Of a stretch of DNA of 64,000 bases, positions 45,234 through 57,187 are shown in pieces. A model generated the notes under the pieces. That model was not told the DNA's origin and searched no databases. It saw only the letters and a program-made list of their open reading frames with translations. The stretch comes from Stagonosporopsis chrysanthemi (lineage: Eukaryota; Ascomycota; Dothideomycetes; Pleosporales; Didymellaceae). Where the stretch lies: positions 1 through 64,000 of the forward strand of contig JAFISE010000049.1 in the NCBI GenBank assembly GCA_022560025.1. Reading direction: 5' to 3'. Numbering within the stretch: position 1 is the first letter of the stretch; each line of letters starts with the position of its first letter. The position numbers and the translations under genes were made by a program.

Positions 45234-45995
45234 ATGAACCCCCGCATAGAAGAAGTCAGCGAGTCTGACAGCGACCCCTCAGAGATGGACATCGACGACA
45301 TGAACGAGCTGCTTGCTGCGCGGAAGGTTGACGAGGTCATCTCCGCACGCAATGTCTCTTCCTCCGCCCCTCAAGGCCAACAGGAGATGCTCCAGCCTCA
45401 AGGGCCAAACGTCAAGACCTCGACAGACCGCGAGAAGTCGAAACACTACCAGTGTTTGTATCCCGTATATTTCGACAAGTCGAGGACACGGGCAGAGGGG
45501 CGGCGTGTCGGACAGGAGCTGGCGGTCGAAAACCCGCTGGCGCGAGAGATGGCTGATGCGGCTGCAAGCCTGGGGCTGAGCACTGTTTTCGAGCCTGACA
45601 AGATACACCCAAAGGACTGGGCAAACCCCGGCCGCGTGCGAGTCCTGCTGAAGAAAGATGGCAAATTGACCGACCCGGATATCAACAACAAGCACCATCT
45701 CTACATCCTCATTGCGCAGTATCTGAAGCAGCACCCTACGCAGAGGAACACTCCTTTCAGGCTACCCATCGCCGGGATGCCCATGCCCAAGGAAATGCCA
45801 GAGCCCGCTATACCTAGGGGTTGGAAGCTGAACAAGATTCTGCCGCTCCATTCCCCTGCTATTACAGGAGGTGGCGTGAGCGAGAACTTCTTGCAGGACA
45901 TGATGGCAGAGATGCAGGGACAGATTGGAGGTGCCGAAAGCGGTGCAAGCAGTGGTACTGAAAGCAAGAAGAAAAAAGACAAGAAGAAGAAGTGA
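45234..45995 (+). CDS. SEC65: Signal recognition particle subunit SRP19/Sec65
   Basis: Single exon of 253 residues. After an acidic N-terminus (SESDSDPSEMDIDDMNELL), the SRP19 domain runs from about residue 78: CLYPVYFDKSRTRAEGRRV, then GLSTVFEPDKIHPKDWANPGR, VRVLLKK, and LYILIAQYLKQHP. The C-terminus ends in a lysine-rich tail (TESKKKKDKKKK), which is common in SRP19 and binds RNA. The protein binds helices 6 and 8 of SRP RNA and allows SRP54 assembly during nuclear maturation of the particle. Fungal Sec65 proteins are about 250-300 residues. No intron is visible. The ATG is the first in frame and fits the family start. Confidence 0.93.
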   Translation: MNPRIEEVSESDSDPSEMDIDDMNELLAARKVDEVISARNVSSSAPQGQQEMLQPQGPNVKTSTDREKSKHYQCLYPVYFDKSRTRAEGRRVGQELAVENPLAREMADAAASLGLSTVFEPDKIHPKDWANPGRVRVLLKKDGKLTDPDINNKHHLYILIAQYLKQHPTQRNTPFRLPIAGMPMPKEMPEPAIPRGWKLNKILPLHSPAITGGGVSENFLQDMMAEMQGQIGGAESGASSGTESKKKKDKKKK

Positions 45996-48319
45996 AGGGC
46001 TGAACGATCAGACGCAAAACGCTATCAGTAGGCCGCGACACAGTTCGAGGTGGCGCCAGTGCTCGGGTTATCACCTTTGAGGGAAGATGTGCATCGACAA
46101 ACGGTCTTCAACATCTCCACACCTAGCATATGTCATTTGCAGCGCCTGCCAGAAAGGCGGCACGGCTGCACAGGATTATTCATCGTACAAAATGACGCAG
46201 ACTCGTGCCACACGCAGCTTGTTGCCGTCTCCATCTTCACATCCGACTCCTGTGACCATTTCGACCCTTCTCGCAATCCCTTGTTCTAAGAACTGTTTGA
46301 TTTCTGGTGCTCTAATCATCGATGTCTACGTCTGGCTGCCGCGGAGTTGCTTTGCTGTCCTTGCGGGCTGCACGTTTAGACGGTCGATCCGAATTCGTCT
46401 ATCCCTATCAAGCAGCAATCTTACTTTTGGAACAATCTGAGGCTTACAGAGCAATAGATCGTCTTGCGACCAACTATTGTTCGTGTCTTGACACCGCGGT
46501 TAGCGGTAAGCGCGCGTCTGATCATCCTGCAAGCCACCACATTGATCACGCGCTGTACTTGCTCGCCAGTCATTTACGTGCAGATGAGATCACCACGTGG
46601 CATTAGCGTGTCCTCCCGGATCCCCGCCGTCACAGACATGAAGAGCTGGACTTGAAATGGCCACCTTTTCGAGACCTCAACATGCCTAAATTATTACCGG
46701 CCCGAAGGTCGTCATTGAACGTTCGCGATCATTGGGTCCCACTCGCCGTAGGATGTACAATCCTGGACTCGGCTATGCGAAGGTCCACTCAGCATAGAGA
46801 TCTTATTCGATGGTCACTTCTTCATATACAAGATGCAGTTCGCTGTGATTGCATGGTCACTTTTTCTATCCCCTTTTGCGGCTATTGCCGTGCCGCGGGA
46901 AAGCCATGGTTAAGCCCCAAGTAAGGGGATAGTATGCCGCATCCAGAACAGGCGTGTTGAATTCAAAATAAGCCGCCTATATCAGCATTGAAAGTAAGGG
47001 AGTACGCCCTGACGGCTTTCGCGCAATGCCGATATTGAACCAAGACTTCGGGCCTTGACCTGGGCTGAACCTCCTCGGGCAGTCCGAAACGATTGTTCCA
47101 ATCCATCAGGGTGTGTATTGGCGGTGTGCCTGCCAAGCGTCGTGTGCGAGCGTCGCTTCTCCTCGGAAAAAGACCACATGGCGTTCCCACTTGGAGGAAA
47201 CGATGTGTAGCAACAGGTTAGCTGCGGCGTACACAAACGGCGTTGCATGCTCCAGAGCAAGTCGAAGGCCTCACTTGTATTTTCCGCCTCTGTGGTGCGT
47301 CACATCCCGCTTTCTAGTGTCCCAAGCTGTCCTACGGGTTGAGGCGTGCATGTTGAAGCCCATCCAGTAGGGCGGTACATCAAGGTCCTCAATCACTTAC
47401 CTAGTATATCGCACTTGCTTTTTAAGAATATAGCTGGTCCATCCAACTAGGTGTAGACTCGCAATAACCCAGCTGTCTGCAAGCCAACGGCATCACCCGG
47501 CATCATGCAGCAATACCCTGTCCGTGAGGCGGCCTATAACCACCGCACCTCACTCCGCGAAAAACGTTTAGTGAATCAATCGATTTGCGGACACCATGGC
47601 CTGACACTACGAATGCAAATGCATGCACAATGCTGTCGAACCACACCTCGAGGGATTGGGCCAACGGCGTCAACTCCGGCGCTGCACGTCAGCATCCACT
47701 GCACCTGCACCTGCATCTGCATCTGCGTCTGCGCTGTCGCACGACATGAACAGCCTGCGAACTGCAGCTTCCATGCTCTTGCAGCGTCCTTATAGTCGAG
47801 CAAAAAAGCCGAAGCCGCGTCCATATCGAACCAGTTCCCCGCCTTACATTGCACAGCACATGGTGAGAAAGCAGACGCACAGAAAGAGTTATAGAAGGAT
47901 GTCATCGTATCGTCAACTATGTAGCGTCCGGCTGGACTGGGGACTACGAGCCTCGGCAACGCTACTATCGGGAGCGGGCGACTAGCGAAACCGCATCGGC
48001 ATGCCGAAAAACTAGGGAATAGGAAAAAAAGCTATGTATGAGAAAGGAAGGTTCGCGCAATAATCGGGCCTTCTTCACCGTCAATCTTTTCAGGCGGGCA
48101 AGAATCCTTTGCTGGGATCAGCGACGCCAACCGCTTCACACGCACAACACAAAGACACCGGTAAAGAGACCTGCGAAGCCGGCTATGATTACTGGCTTTG
48201 CGTGCCGTTCCGTCCCTGGTCCAAGAGAATTGCGTGCTTGGCTGTCGACTCACATCAGGCTGGAGAAGTGCGCCGGTCGAGTGGGCAGATTGCAGATACG
48301 ACCGAGGTGCATATGGTGC
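45996..48319. other. Long intergenic region with one possible small secreted peptide
   Basis: 2.3 kb between SRP19 and the aspartic protease gene. Apart from the short frame at 46833 nothing protein-like was recognised. CATCTGCATCTGCGTCTGC-type hexamer repetition is seen near 47705-47735. Confidence 0.45.
46833..46913 (+). CDS. Possible small secreted peptide or first exon of one (weak)
   Basis: A 26-codon frame beginning ATG, MQFAVIAWSLFLSPFAAIAV, then PRESHG and TAA. It looks like a fungal signal peptide with an AxA-type cleavage site. Several GT and AG signals follow (GTTAAG at 46909, AGs at 46938 and beyond), so it may be the first exon of a small secreted protein, but I could not find a convincing continuation. 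Chance cannot be excluded in 2.3 kb of non-coding DNA. Confidence 0.2.
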   Translation: MQFAVIAWSLFLSPFAAIAVPRESHG

Positions 48320-49645
48320 TTAGACCGAAACGCCTGCCTGCTGAGCGAAGCCGAGGCGAGGAGTTCCCGTGGAGACGTCGTGGATAACGTACTTGCTCTT
48401 GAGGAAGATGTCGCCGAAGATGTTGAAGCCGATACCCTCGTTGGTCTGGATGCCGCCGAAGCAGGTGCTGGAGCCTGTGGAGAGGGGAGCGTAGTTGATG
48501 AACTTGCCGGGGACGGTTTGAGCGACGCCGCCAACGGTGATGGCAAAGTTGGGCAGAGTTGCAGAGCACGGGAACACGTAGCCGCCCTGTGTGTTATCGA
48601 TCTTGGCGCCGGTAACCTTCGAGTAGTAGGCCTTCGCGATGGCAGCGTCGATGTAGATCAGAGTTGTGCCGGTATCGACGATGCCGGCGATGCTGGACTT
48701 GACAGCAGCAGCAGTGCCGACCGAGTAACCGGTGGCAGAGAAGCCCCAGAAACCCTGGCTGGAATCGACATTTACGTAGGTGATGGCACCAGTGTACTTT
48801 GTGGAGTCGATGAAGCCAAAGTCGTAGGTACCGGCAGCGTGGTACTTCAAGTTGACAGCGAAAAGCGGCTTGGCAAGCGAGGACTTGACGGTGTCGAACC
48901 AGGTCTTCTGGGGAGTAGGAGAGACAGTGTTGATCGTGCTGAAGGCAAGACCAAGAAGACCGTCGGTATCTTGATCCTGGGAGAACTGGGCAGAGACCGA
49001 GGTAGCAGCCTCAACAGCCTGGGAGGTGGCAGTCACGCCAGCAACAGTGACCTTATCAGCGTAAACCTTGCCGGACGCACCGGAGCCATCACCGTAGCTG
49101 ATTCTCCAGGAGTAGCCGCTCTTGATCTTGGACGCATCGACCTTGTAGTAGTCGTGGCCAGCAAGCTGAGTCGAGGCCTGGAGTGAAGAGAAAACCCAGC
49201 TGTGCGACTATTAGCATGTACCAATATTGACCTCGGTAAGGTCGCTTACAGATCAGCAGATCCGGTGTCAAAGTCGAGGTTGACAGTGGTGGTGCCAATG
49301 GTGACGGGGCTGAGGTAGGACGAGTCGTATTCATCACTGGGGTTGGCGGGCTCGGAGCCAGGAGTGGCAGCAGCGACGGCCTTGAAAAGGTCAGCGTTTG
49401 CTTATTTACTATGTCAGAATCATGTGTAGACCTACCTCGGCACGTGCATTGGCAGCAACCTGGATGTGCTCGGGAACCACCTTGCCATACTTGCGAAGAG
49501 TCTTCGCAACCTGACCAGGACCATTCTTCAGGTGGATGTTGTGCTTGACCTGCTGCACGGAGAAAGCATCGCGCTTCTGCACAGGGGTAGCAGCAACAGC
49601 GCTGGTCAGGGCAAGAGCCGCTGTGAGGATGGTGAAGGAAGGCAT
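48320..49645 (-). CDS. Pepsin-like secreted aspartic endopeptidase (A1 family)
   Basis: Three exons (49645-49436, 49380-49250, 49199-48320; introns 55 and 50 nt) give 406 residues. The N-terminus is a signal peptide (MPSFTILTAALALTSAVA), followed by a propeptide with a possible Lys-Arg site (PVQKRDAF) and VVPEHIQVAANARAEAVAA. The mature enzyme has the two catalytic motifs: LDFDTGSADLWVF (split by intron 2 after GSADL) and GIVDTGTTLIYID, plus the flap Tyr in ISYGDGSGASG. It resembles penicillopepsin/aspergillopepsin: acid-active, extracellular protein digestion for nutrition, possibly host tissue. Two Cys (FPCSA and SSTCFGG) would form the usual C-terminal disulfide. The length is normal. A minus-strand TATA-like TTATAAAG lies about 120 bp upstream, near 49762. 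Confidence 0.94.
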
Positions 49646-51415
49646 GTTCGATAACCGGGGGAGTAGCCGAAGCGAAAATTTAGAGCGAAAGTATGGTTGA
49701 TCGAAGTGATGCCGATGAAGCCTGCAGGAGGATGGGTACCAAGACGTGGACGCAGACTTGGCTTTATAACAAGCATTTTTATGGTCGCGGCAATAGGCAA
49801 TGGTGTGGTCTGCCACGCACAGCCCTCATCTACGCTCAACACGATACACCAATACCATGTGGGGCTATACACCCTCGCAATTAAATTAAGCAACCACTCC
49901 CAGCTTGGCAGGTACCTTGGTATCTGGGGTCTAGGTGATCGACGTTTCCACACAACCTTCTGTTCTCGGTTGCGCTCCGGCGAAGAAGTGCACGTCCAAG
50001 CGCAACACATGATGCCAGAACTTGGTCCTTAGACGATTTTGCGACAGATGTTGACAGTCTTGCGCGACTGAAGGCCCGAAGACTGATAGATGACATCCCA
50101 CATTAGGCGCTGGCTGTAGAGCAACAGGATAGTCGTGACGATCCTAGCAACGGCGTGAGCGGTAGCGGCCGGCTGGTCTTGCTCTGTGCTGAGACGTATG
50201 GACCGAGTCGGGAAGGTGTCGAGCTGTCGGCCTTCTATTGGAACAGTGGAGAGATGAAGGGGCGCGTGGACATAGCCATTGACGTGATAGAAGAGCCCAT
50301 ATCCATGGCAGCAGATAAGACATGCCAACCAGTCAAGCCTCGTTATCCGAGGGTCAAGCCTCGCACTTTCGCACTTGGCACAATGCACCTCGGCATCCTC
50401 CAGCCACAACCGCTGAGTGCGGCCGCTGGTGACCAGGGACGAGCAGCCTTGAAACCGCGGAGATGTGGCGGTGACAGTGGATTGGATGGAGCTTCACACT
50501 GTCATTTAGTTTCGACACGGCCCGCACGGCTGAAGTGGAGCGGAACAAGCAATGTTATGCACGACGTTCGCTTGCAACATCATAAACATCATCAGCTGTG
50601 GTGCTTGTGTACTCTCGACCGGAAGTTACAGGGCAGCCGCAGACTTCACCCGTCGGACACTGAGGCAAACTGGTCCGCCATGTGTTTGCGCGTGCTGGAC
50701 GTGCTTCGATGTGAGTGGCCGCACCAAAAGTGATCCTGGTTCTTAAGTGCATACATCGTGACAGCGGGCGTAGCTGTTTCAGGGAGGTGGCAAGGTGTGC
50801 TGGAGCCGTTATTCTCTTCTACCAGGGCGAGAAAGTCAGGAGCGTCGAGATGTCGAGATCCGTTCACCGAATATCAGGCCGTTAATTAACTAAGCGGCGC
50901 TTGCAAGCCTAAGTTGACCAATAACGTTCGTCAGGAGAGCTCTAAAGTACATGCGTGACTTCGACATCGGCCAGGCAAGTGCCGTGCATTCGTTACACAT
51001 CTATACCTGCCTAATCGGGTCGTAGTTTCCACACACGCTTGCCCTCCGTCTTTTCTTTTTCCTCGAGCTCCGGACGTCTGCAGCGGCGAAAGCTCGAAAA
51101 GGAGGGTACCAAGCAATGATTTCAAGCTTTCTGCGAAGCTTGACCCGCATCGCGATGTGCGCTGCTGGAGTGATCGAAGCAGCCTAGCAATGATGTGCTT
51201 ATCTTGGAAAGCTTCGCAATTCCCACTGCAATACGGGCATATCGCCTCCCCCGTCGCCCCAAGACGGCTCCTGGCTTTCGTCTCAAAGGTCTGCGGTGAA
51301 CTAGGCTAAGTCACAATCGTCTGCCGCTGGAGATATACATGATTTGCGCAGCCAATTTCTCGGATAGATCGATGACCTATGATCTGATCATCGAAGCTGA
51401 TCGACGCCGGGCGAT
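49646..51415. other. Intergenic region, no gene recognised
   Basis: 1.77 kb between the protease start and the DBP6 stop. A TATA-like element for the protease lies at 49762-49770. A 192-codon frame at 50155 on the plus strand has no recognisable domain or fungal-like composition. I treat it as accidental. Confidence 0.45.
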
Positions 51416-53663
51416 CTACTCGGCTGCGTCCATGCTACCTTTTACTGCGCCTTCGAGCTGCTTGAGAGCAGCACGATAAGCCTTCTTCTTACCATCACCT
51501 GTGACATCTTTCTCCTTCCAGTCCATGCGGATGACCTTCTTGTCGCCTCTCCTTATGTTATCGCCTGCAGCAATCTGCTTCCAGAACCAGGCAGCCTCGG
51601 TTTTCGAGAATAGAGTCAATGCCTGTCCCGACTTTCCTGCACGTGCTGTGCGGCCTACACGATGAACGTAGCTTGTAATACTGGTGGGCATGTCATAGTT
51701 GATGACGTGTGTGATGCTTGGGATATCGAGTCCTCGTGATGCAGCATCAGAGGCTATGAGTATCTTGACATCTCCGGTGGTGAACGACTTCAAAAGTCTG
51801 CGAGCAGCATCTGCAGTAGACGCACGAGTCATAGTCTTCATGTACTTTCTGAATGAGGGTTCTAGCTCGGACAAAAGATGTGACAACCGGGAAGCGCTTT
51901 CGGTGCTCTTCGTGAAGATCAGCACCCGGCTGATGTGACTTGTGATCGACGCATGATCGTCTTTCAAGTCCACATCAGAAGACGAATCGGAATCCGAGGA
52001 GTCTGAGTCTGAGTCGGAATCTGAGGGTTCCTGGTTCGTGGAAGACTTGACCCCTGCGAAGACATATTTGAGAAGCGCGTGCAGCAAGTGTAGGGGCTTG
52101 TTGGCACCATCATTGACTGGTGCTGCATACTCGTCGAGTGTCGAAGGAAGCTCAAAAACATTCTCCTCACTCTGGAGAGGCACCTCTTCTATGCTCTCAT
52201 CTTGCACAACGACCAGCTTCGGACGTCTGAGCTTCAGTGTTCCTAGCTTCGTGAGGTCCTTCTCCATGGTAGCACTTAGAACAACCTTAGTAAGCTGCCT
52301 GCGGGAGGGCAGGCCGAGTGACCACATGGAGCCTTGCTCACGTTCCCTGAGCCGTTGCTGAGCGTTCATAAACTCGGGAGGTGTGTCACTATGCAGTGCG
52401 TTCATCAGCACGCTTGCCCAGCCCTGGAAATTCTGATTCAACAGCTGATCTGCTTCATCGATAACCAACCATCGTACAGACTTCAGTGAAAAGCCAGTCG
52501 TGTGTTCGATGTGCTCGACGAGTCGACCGGGAGTGCAGATGAGAACGTCGACACCAGAATCATAACGAGGAATGTGGTCCTGAGGCATGCTCATGAGATC
52601 TTCGAGCACACCGCTCTTCTCAACGAACCCAGTTTCCAGTTGCTGCGATGCTTCTCTGTGCAGTAGCTTTGCCTTGGAAAGGTTATACTGGGCTCTCATC
52701 TTGACCAGCTCTTTCTGCTCTGTTGCTAGAGGTACGTTACCCAGTGCAGTGCCAACCTTGATCTTTGTGCCAGCGCAGAGCTCCTCGGTGACCTGTAGGG
52801 CTTGGTTGACAAGCTGCCGACTAGGGACTACGACCACGGCAGACAACATCGGAGCTGCCTGATCCTTCAGGGCCTCTATTATGGGTAGCAGGTATGCCAA
52901 AGTCTTGCCTGAGCCTGTCTTTGCGGACACGCAAATGTCGCCCAAGTGCTGCTCGAAACCATTGTGCAACATAGGCAGTAGCGCAGTCTGTACAGCGAGC
53001 GCATTCTTGAAACCAAGCTTCTCGAGCCTTTTGACATAATATGGCTGCGTTCCAAGCTCTTCAAAGGGTGTGGTCTTAGAGGCTTCGACGGTGATTGGCT
53101 GGGCGAGCCATGAGGGCAGAGTAGAGAATGTGGGCGCGAAATCGGATTCAGGTACGGGTGCAGGTTGTGGCATAGGCTGGAGATCTCCAACGTAATGTCA
53201 GCTGGTGATTTTGACTGATCTGAAGAAAGTGCCTACCGTGAAGCTCCTCCTCAGGCTCTAGAACCTCAACCTCCTGCTGGTCTTTCCGGGCTTCTGCTAG
53301 TTTTGACGCCTTCTCAAACTTCGAAAATACAGCTTTGTGTTTTTTGGAGACCTCATCGTCCTGCTCGTCTTGCTCTTCAATCATTTCGCTCTTTCTCTTC
53401 TTCGATTTTTTAACAGACTTGGGCGTCTCAGCAGCAGCATCCTTCATGACGATATCATGGTATGCCTCTGTTGGTATTGCGACTGCCTCCGTAGTCCTGG
53501 CATCCTTCTTCGACTTCTTCGGCTTTTCCGTCTTGGGTGCAGCAGCTTGTGCGGGAGTCGCAATCGGCGCATGCTCGGGCGCAGGGGAAAGCACAGTTGC
53601 AGATGGCTGCTCTGCGGTCGCGGGAGTCGGCGGCACAAAGCGCCTAAACAGAGGAGCCGGCAT
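51416..53663 (-). CDS. DBP6: ATP-dependent RNA helicase DBP6 (DEAD-box, DDX51 group)
   Basis: Two exons (53663-53237, 53184-51416; 52-nt intron) give 731 residues. A Lys/Glu-rich N-terminal region of about 170 residues (KKSKKRKSEM) precedes the helicase core. Core motifs: AKTGSGKT (I), VVPSRQLVNQA (Ia), TPGRLVEHIE (Ib), VIDEADQLLNQNFQGW (II), LSATM (III), RVLIFTKSTES (IV), ILIASDAASRGLDI (V) and YVHRVGRTARAGKSG (VI). An acidic Ser/Asp run lies between the two RecA domains (about residue 540). DEADQLLNQNFQ is typical of Dbp6, which acts in early 60S ribosome assembly in the nucleolus. The junction uses AG at 53185-53186, chosen to keep frame. It shares a 249-bp promoter with the divergent GPI3 gene. 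Confidence 0.88.
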
Positions 53664-53912
53664 TGTGTCGGCGGGAGGTAATCAGCAAGTCCTAGCTGCG
53701 AGCTCGCTCGTGGTATGGAAATTATTCTGGGCCGAAAAAGATCGCGGAGCTTGCAGCGCCAAACGCCGACGATCACCAATGACGCGCTGGCACATGCTTT
53801 CGTGACTACCTCTAGCGCTCACCACCACAGCACCGCCAATTTGCTACGCAGGCCTTGTTATGTGCGCGGCAATCGATTGTCGTAAGAGGCACTGTCCTCA
53901 TACATCGTCAAC
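53664..53912. promoter_or_regulatory. Bidirectional promoter between DBP6 and GPI3
   Basis: 249 bp separate the opposite start codons of two housekeeping genes. No TATA box is evident. Must hold both promoters. Confidence 0.55.
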
Positions 53913-55630
53913 ATGCCCTATAATATCGCGTATGCTTCATCGACTTCACTGTGGAGTACGTCCAAGCTAACAGACAGCAGCATGGTCAGCGACAACTTCT
54001 ACCCTCAGCCCGGTACGAGCCGTATATAGAGCTGGCAGTCCGTCTTCTCATGGAATGTAGGAGGTGTAGAAAGTCACATGTACCAGCTATCCACAGTAGG
54101 AAGCTCAGCCCATCCCCTTATCTCTGCTAACCAGTCCCAGAAACTCATCGATCGCGGCCACAAAGTAATAGTTATCACGCACGCGTATGCCGGTCGAACA
54201 GGCATCAGATACCTCACAAACGGATTGAAGGTCTACTACGTGCCCTTCTTTATCATCTACCGCGAGACCGCCTTTCCCACCGTCTTCTCTTTCTTTCCGG
54301 TATTTCGCAATATCGTCATACGCGAACGGATCGAAATCGTACACGGTCATGCAAGCCTCAGCAGCCTGTGCCACGAAGCCATTCTGCACGCTCGTACTAT
54401 GGGTCTAAGGACCGTCTTTACAGACCACAGCCTCTTCGGTTTTGCTGATGCAGGGACCATCCTCACGAATAAGCTCCTGAAGTTCACACTGAGCGACGTG
54501 GATCATGTTATAGGCGTCAGTCATACTTGGTATGTATGCTCCAATTTTGTAGCCGAGTCCTGCTAATAATGACTAGTAAAGAGAACACGGTCCTCAGAGC
54601 ATCTCTAGACCCGTCTATGGTCTCGGTAATACCGAATGCTGTTGTTGCAGACAACTTTCGTCCTCTTTCACAGGACTCACAAGACTCAAAGCACCGCACG
54701 GCGCCAGGGCCTCGACAGCCCCTCGCGCCCGACGATGTAATAACAATCGTGGTCATCTCTCGATTGTACTACAACAAGGGCACCGACCTGCTTGTTGCAT
54801 CTATACCTCGCATCATTGCTGCAAATTCTAATGTTCGCTTTATCATCGCTGGCAATGGACCTAAAGCTATTGACCTCGAGCAGATGATCGAACGCAACGT
54901 ACTGCAAGAGAAGGTTCTAATGATGGGTCCAGTACGCCACGAAGAGGTGCGAGATGTCATGGTCAAGGGACACATCTACCTCCATCCGTCGCTAATGGAG
55001 GCTTTTGGTACCGTCATTGTGGAGGCGGCTTCGTGCGGTCTCTATGTAGTGTGCACTCGAGTTGGTGGCATTCCTGAAGTGCTTCCCACGCACATGACAG
55101 AATTTGCCGCCCCAGAAGAAGATGATATTGTGGCAGCGACTGGACGTGCAATCGCAAAATTGCGTGAGGGAAAGGTTAGGACAGACCTGTTCCACAACCA
55201 AGTCAAGCAGATGTATTCATGGACGGATGTTGCGCAACGAACAGAAAGAGTATACGACGGTATAAGCGGCGTCATACGGCATGATGAGTTCTATCAGGGA
55301 GCAGGAGCTGCTGGAGTCTGGAGTGCCACGCGAGGTCGATCTGGTGTACAGAGCTTTGCACTCATCGAGCGCCTTAAGAGATATTACGGCTGTGGCATAT
55401 GGGCCGGAAAGCTATTCTGCTTGTGTGTTATCGTGGACTACTTGCTCTATGTCCTGCTGGAGCTATTCGCACCAAGGTCCAGGATCGATATCTGCAAAGA
55501 CTGGCCCAAGAAGACCCTTAAAGAGACGAAAGAGAAAGATCGTGACACTTCTCGAGATAACAGCAGTCTTATGAGGAAAAGGAGCAGCCGATATCGTCGC
55601 GAGAAAAGAAATGATCAGGATGACACCTGA
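53913..55630 (+). CDS. GPI3: GPI-anchor GlcNAc transferase catalytic subunit (PIG-A/Gpi3)
   Basis: Five exons (53913-53929, 53981-54012, 54061-54095, 54141-54529, 54577-55630) give 508 residues. The first three are tiny (17, 32 and 35 nt) and join to MPYNIAMVSDNFYPQPGGVE then SHMYQLSTKLIDRGHKV, the GT4-family N-terminal loop that binds UDP-sugar. HGHASLSSLCHE, TVFTDHSLFGFAD, VSHTCKENTVLRA and IPNAVVADNFRP follow. The C-terminal Rossmann part has VVISRLYYNKGTDLL and PSLMEAFGTVIVEAASCGL with the E-x7-E pair. One membrane segment near residue 425 (LFCLCVIVDYLLYVLLELF) anchors it to the ER. It transfers GlcNAc to phosphatidylinositol on the cytosolic ER face, the first step of GPI synthesis. The tail is basic. 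The assignment is firm. Confidence 0.95.
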
Positions 55631-57187
55631 GCGATTTGATTTGAAAGCTCACATACCTCACGAGTGGCAGCTCCACACGTTCGTGCAACGAAGTGACGGT
55701 CTCTCACCCACCCGAATTGATATTATCCAATCAAAGATGCCGAATCTGTCTACCCGCGCAAGGCTATCGCCCAAGATGTTGTAGGCATCTTGACGCGCGA
55801 TAGAAGAAACCTGCTTGCCTTCTTCATTAGCAATGCAGGAACCTCGAATCATGAATCAGAGCCTCTTTTTCAGTACTGCCGTCCTTCCAGACGCTCTCCA
55901 AGATCCACCAATTGCGACTCTACAGCGCCTGCATTAAACAGCGCAACGATTGTCTCGATCCTCATTGGTGGTTTGTGTAGAGCTGAGGATGACTGTTTGA
56001 TTGGTGGCACTCCCACGTTCAACAAACAGGGTCAATTTGCCATCTTTCCAGAACCCCAAAACTTCTATTCCTAGAGATTAAGGACAGTATGAGATCTTCC
56101 GACTTGCCGTTCTCGGCAGGAAGGAAGCATAGGTTCTTCGGCTTGTGTTCACAAAACTTGGTTGCGCAACGTGGTTGGTAGGTGTTACGGGCGGCTCTGC
56201 GGCACGGCGGGGTCAGGAGGGTGGGAAGACCTTACTTGACTCGCGAACGCGTAGGGGCCGAGGGCGGTTGCTTGCTTGGGTTGGCGACAACAGTTCTTGG
56301 AGGGTGGTCTGCGTGTCCAGCTGCACATGTGCGTGTCTGCTGTCTTGCAGCTCGTAAACGTAGTGTTTGGAACTTGGTCGTGCGCATCTTTGTAAGACAC
56401 AATGAGATTCGCAGGGCGAAGCTTTCTTTACAAAGCGTCGCTTTCATCAGCGAACGCCCCAACTTCGCCGCAAAACATCGCCAGCCTCCCGGAAACAACG
56501 CTGCCTCTTCCATCAGCACTCTGTTTGCTTTCCCCATCAAACGCCCCAAAATAGCCCAATCAGGCGCTGCGGTGGGGTGTTTCTAGCGGGCACTATCCCT
56601 TTTCGCTTCTAGCTCATGTTACTCTCCATGGGACGCCAATCTAGCGAGCCGCCGACCAGGCCTGCGCTCAACGTTTCGAGCGCTCTCAGCCTATCAACTA
56701 TCTCACCTATTCTTGGACCCCTGTCCATGGCCCATCGCTTCGATCGGCGAGTGGGACAGGCGGTTGTAGCTAACGTCTCGAACGCTGTTCTACGCGCTGG
56801 GGTGTCGTGTGCGTGGCAGACGGAAAGACTTTGTATATAGGGAACGGACGGGTCATGAATGGGGCGACCTTCCTCTTCACTCGCCTTGCACAAAATATCT
56901 GGTCTGCTGTTGATCGTTCGGGACTCTTTGCTTATTTTCTGCGTTCTATTCTGGTTCGACGCTGCGAAGAGCTTACCACGAGCTTCTAAGACTCTGACGA
57001 CAGGCGCCTTACGGGTTCGCACCAGCCGAGAGACTTGAATCATCCCAGGATCTTATTTCGAGAAAAAGATTCTTACATTCGGCTTTTTCAGTATCACCAA
57101 TCTTGAGTATAATACTGCTGGTTGCACAACTCCTGGAACACATCGCAAGCACTATCCAGCCTACCATACGGACCAACCAACTCGACA
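55631..57187. other. Intergenic region, no gene recognised
   Basis: 1.56 kb between GPI3 and the DUF3455 gene. Only short frames with no domains. No tRNA was recognised. Confidence 0.45.

Noticed and set aside
47576..48387. Frames of 92-127 codons left of the aspartic protease
   Set aside because: No domain; those beyond 48320 are antisense to the protease exon.
48038..49186. 382-codon plus-strand frame
   Set aside because: Exact antisense of the aspartic protease exon 3, whose catalytic motifs are unambiguous.
50155..50733. 192-codon plus-strand frame
   Set aside because: Longest frame in that gap, but composition is not protein-like, there is no motif, and a competing minus frame is similarly long.
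56145..56586. Frames of 70-134 codons between GPI3 and DUF3455 genes
   Set aside because: No recognisable motif, overlapping frames on both strands, no start context or splice structure.
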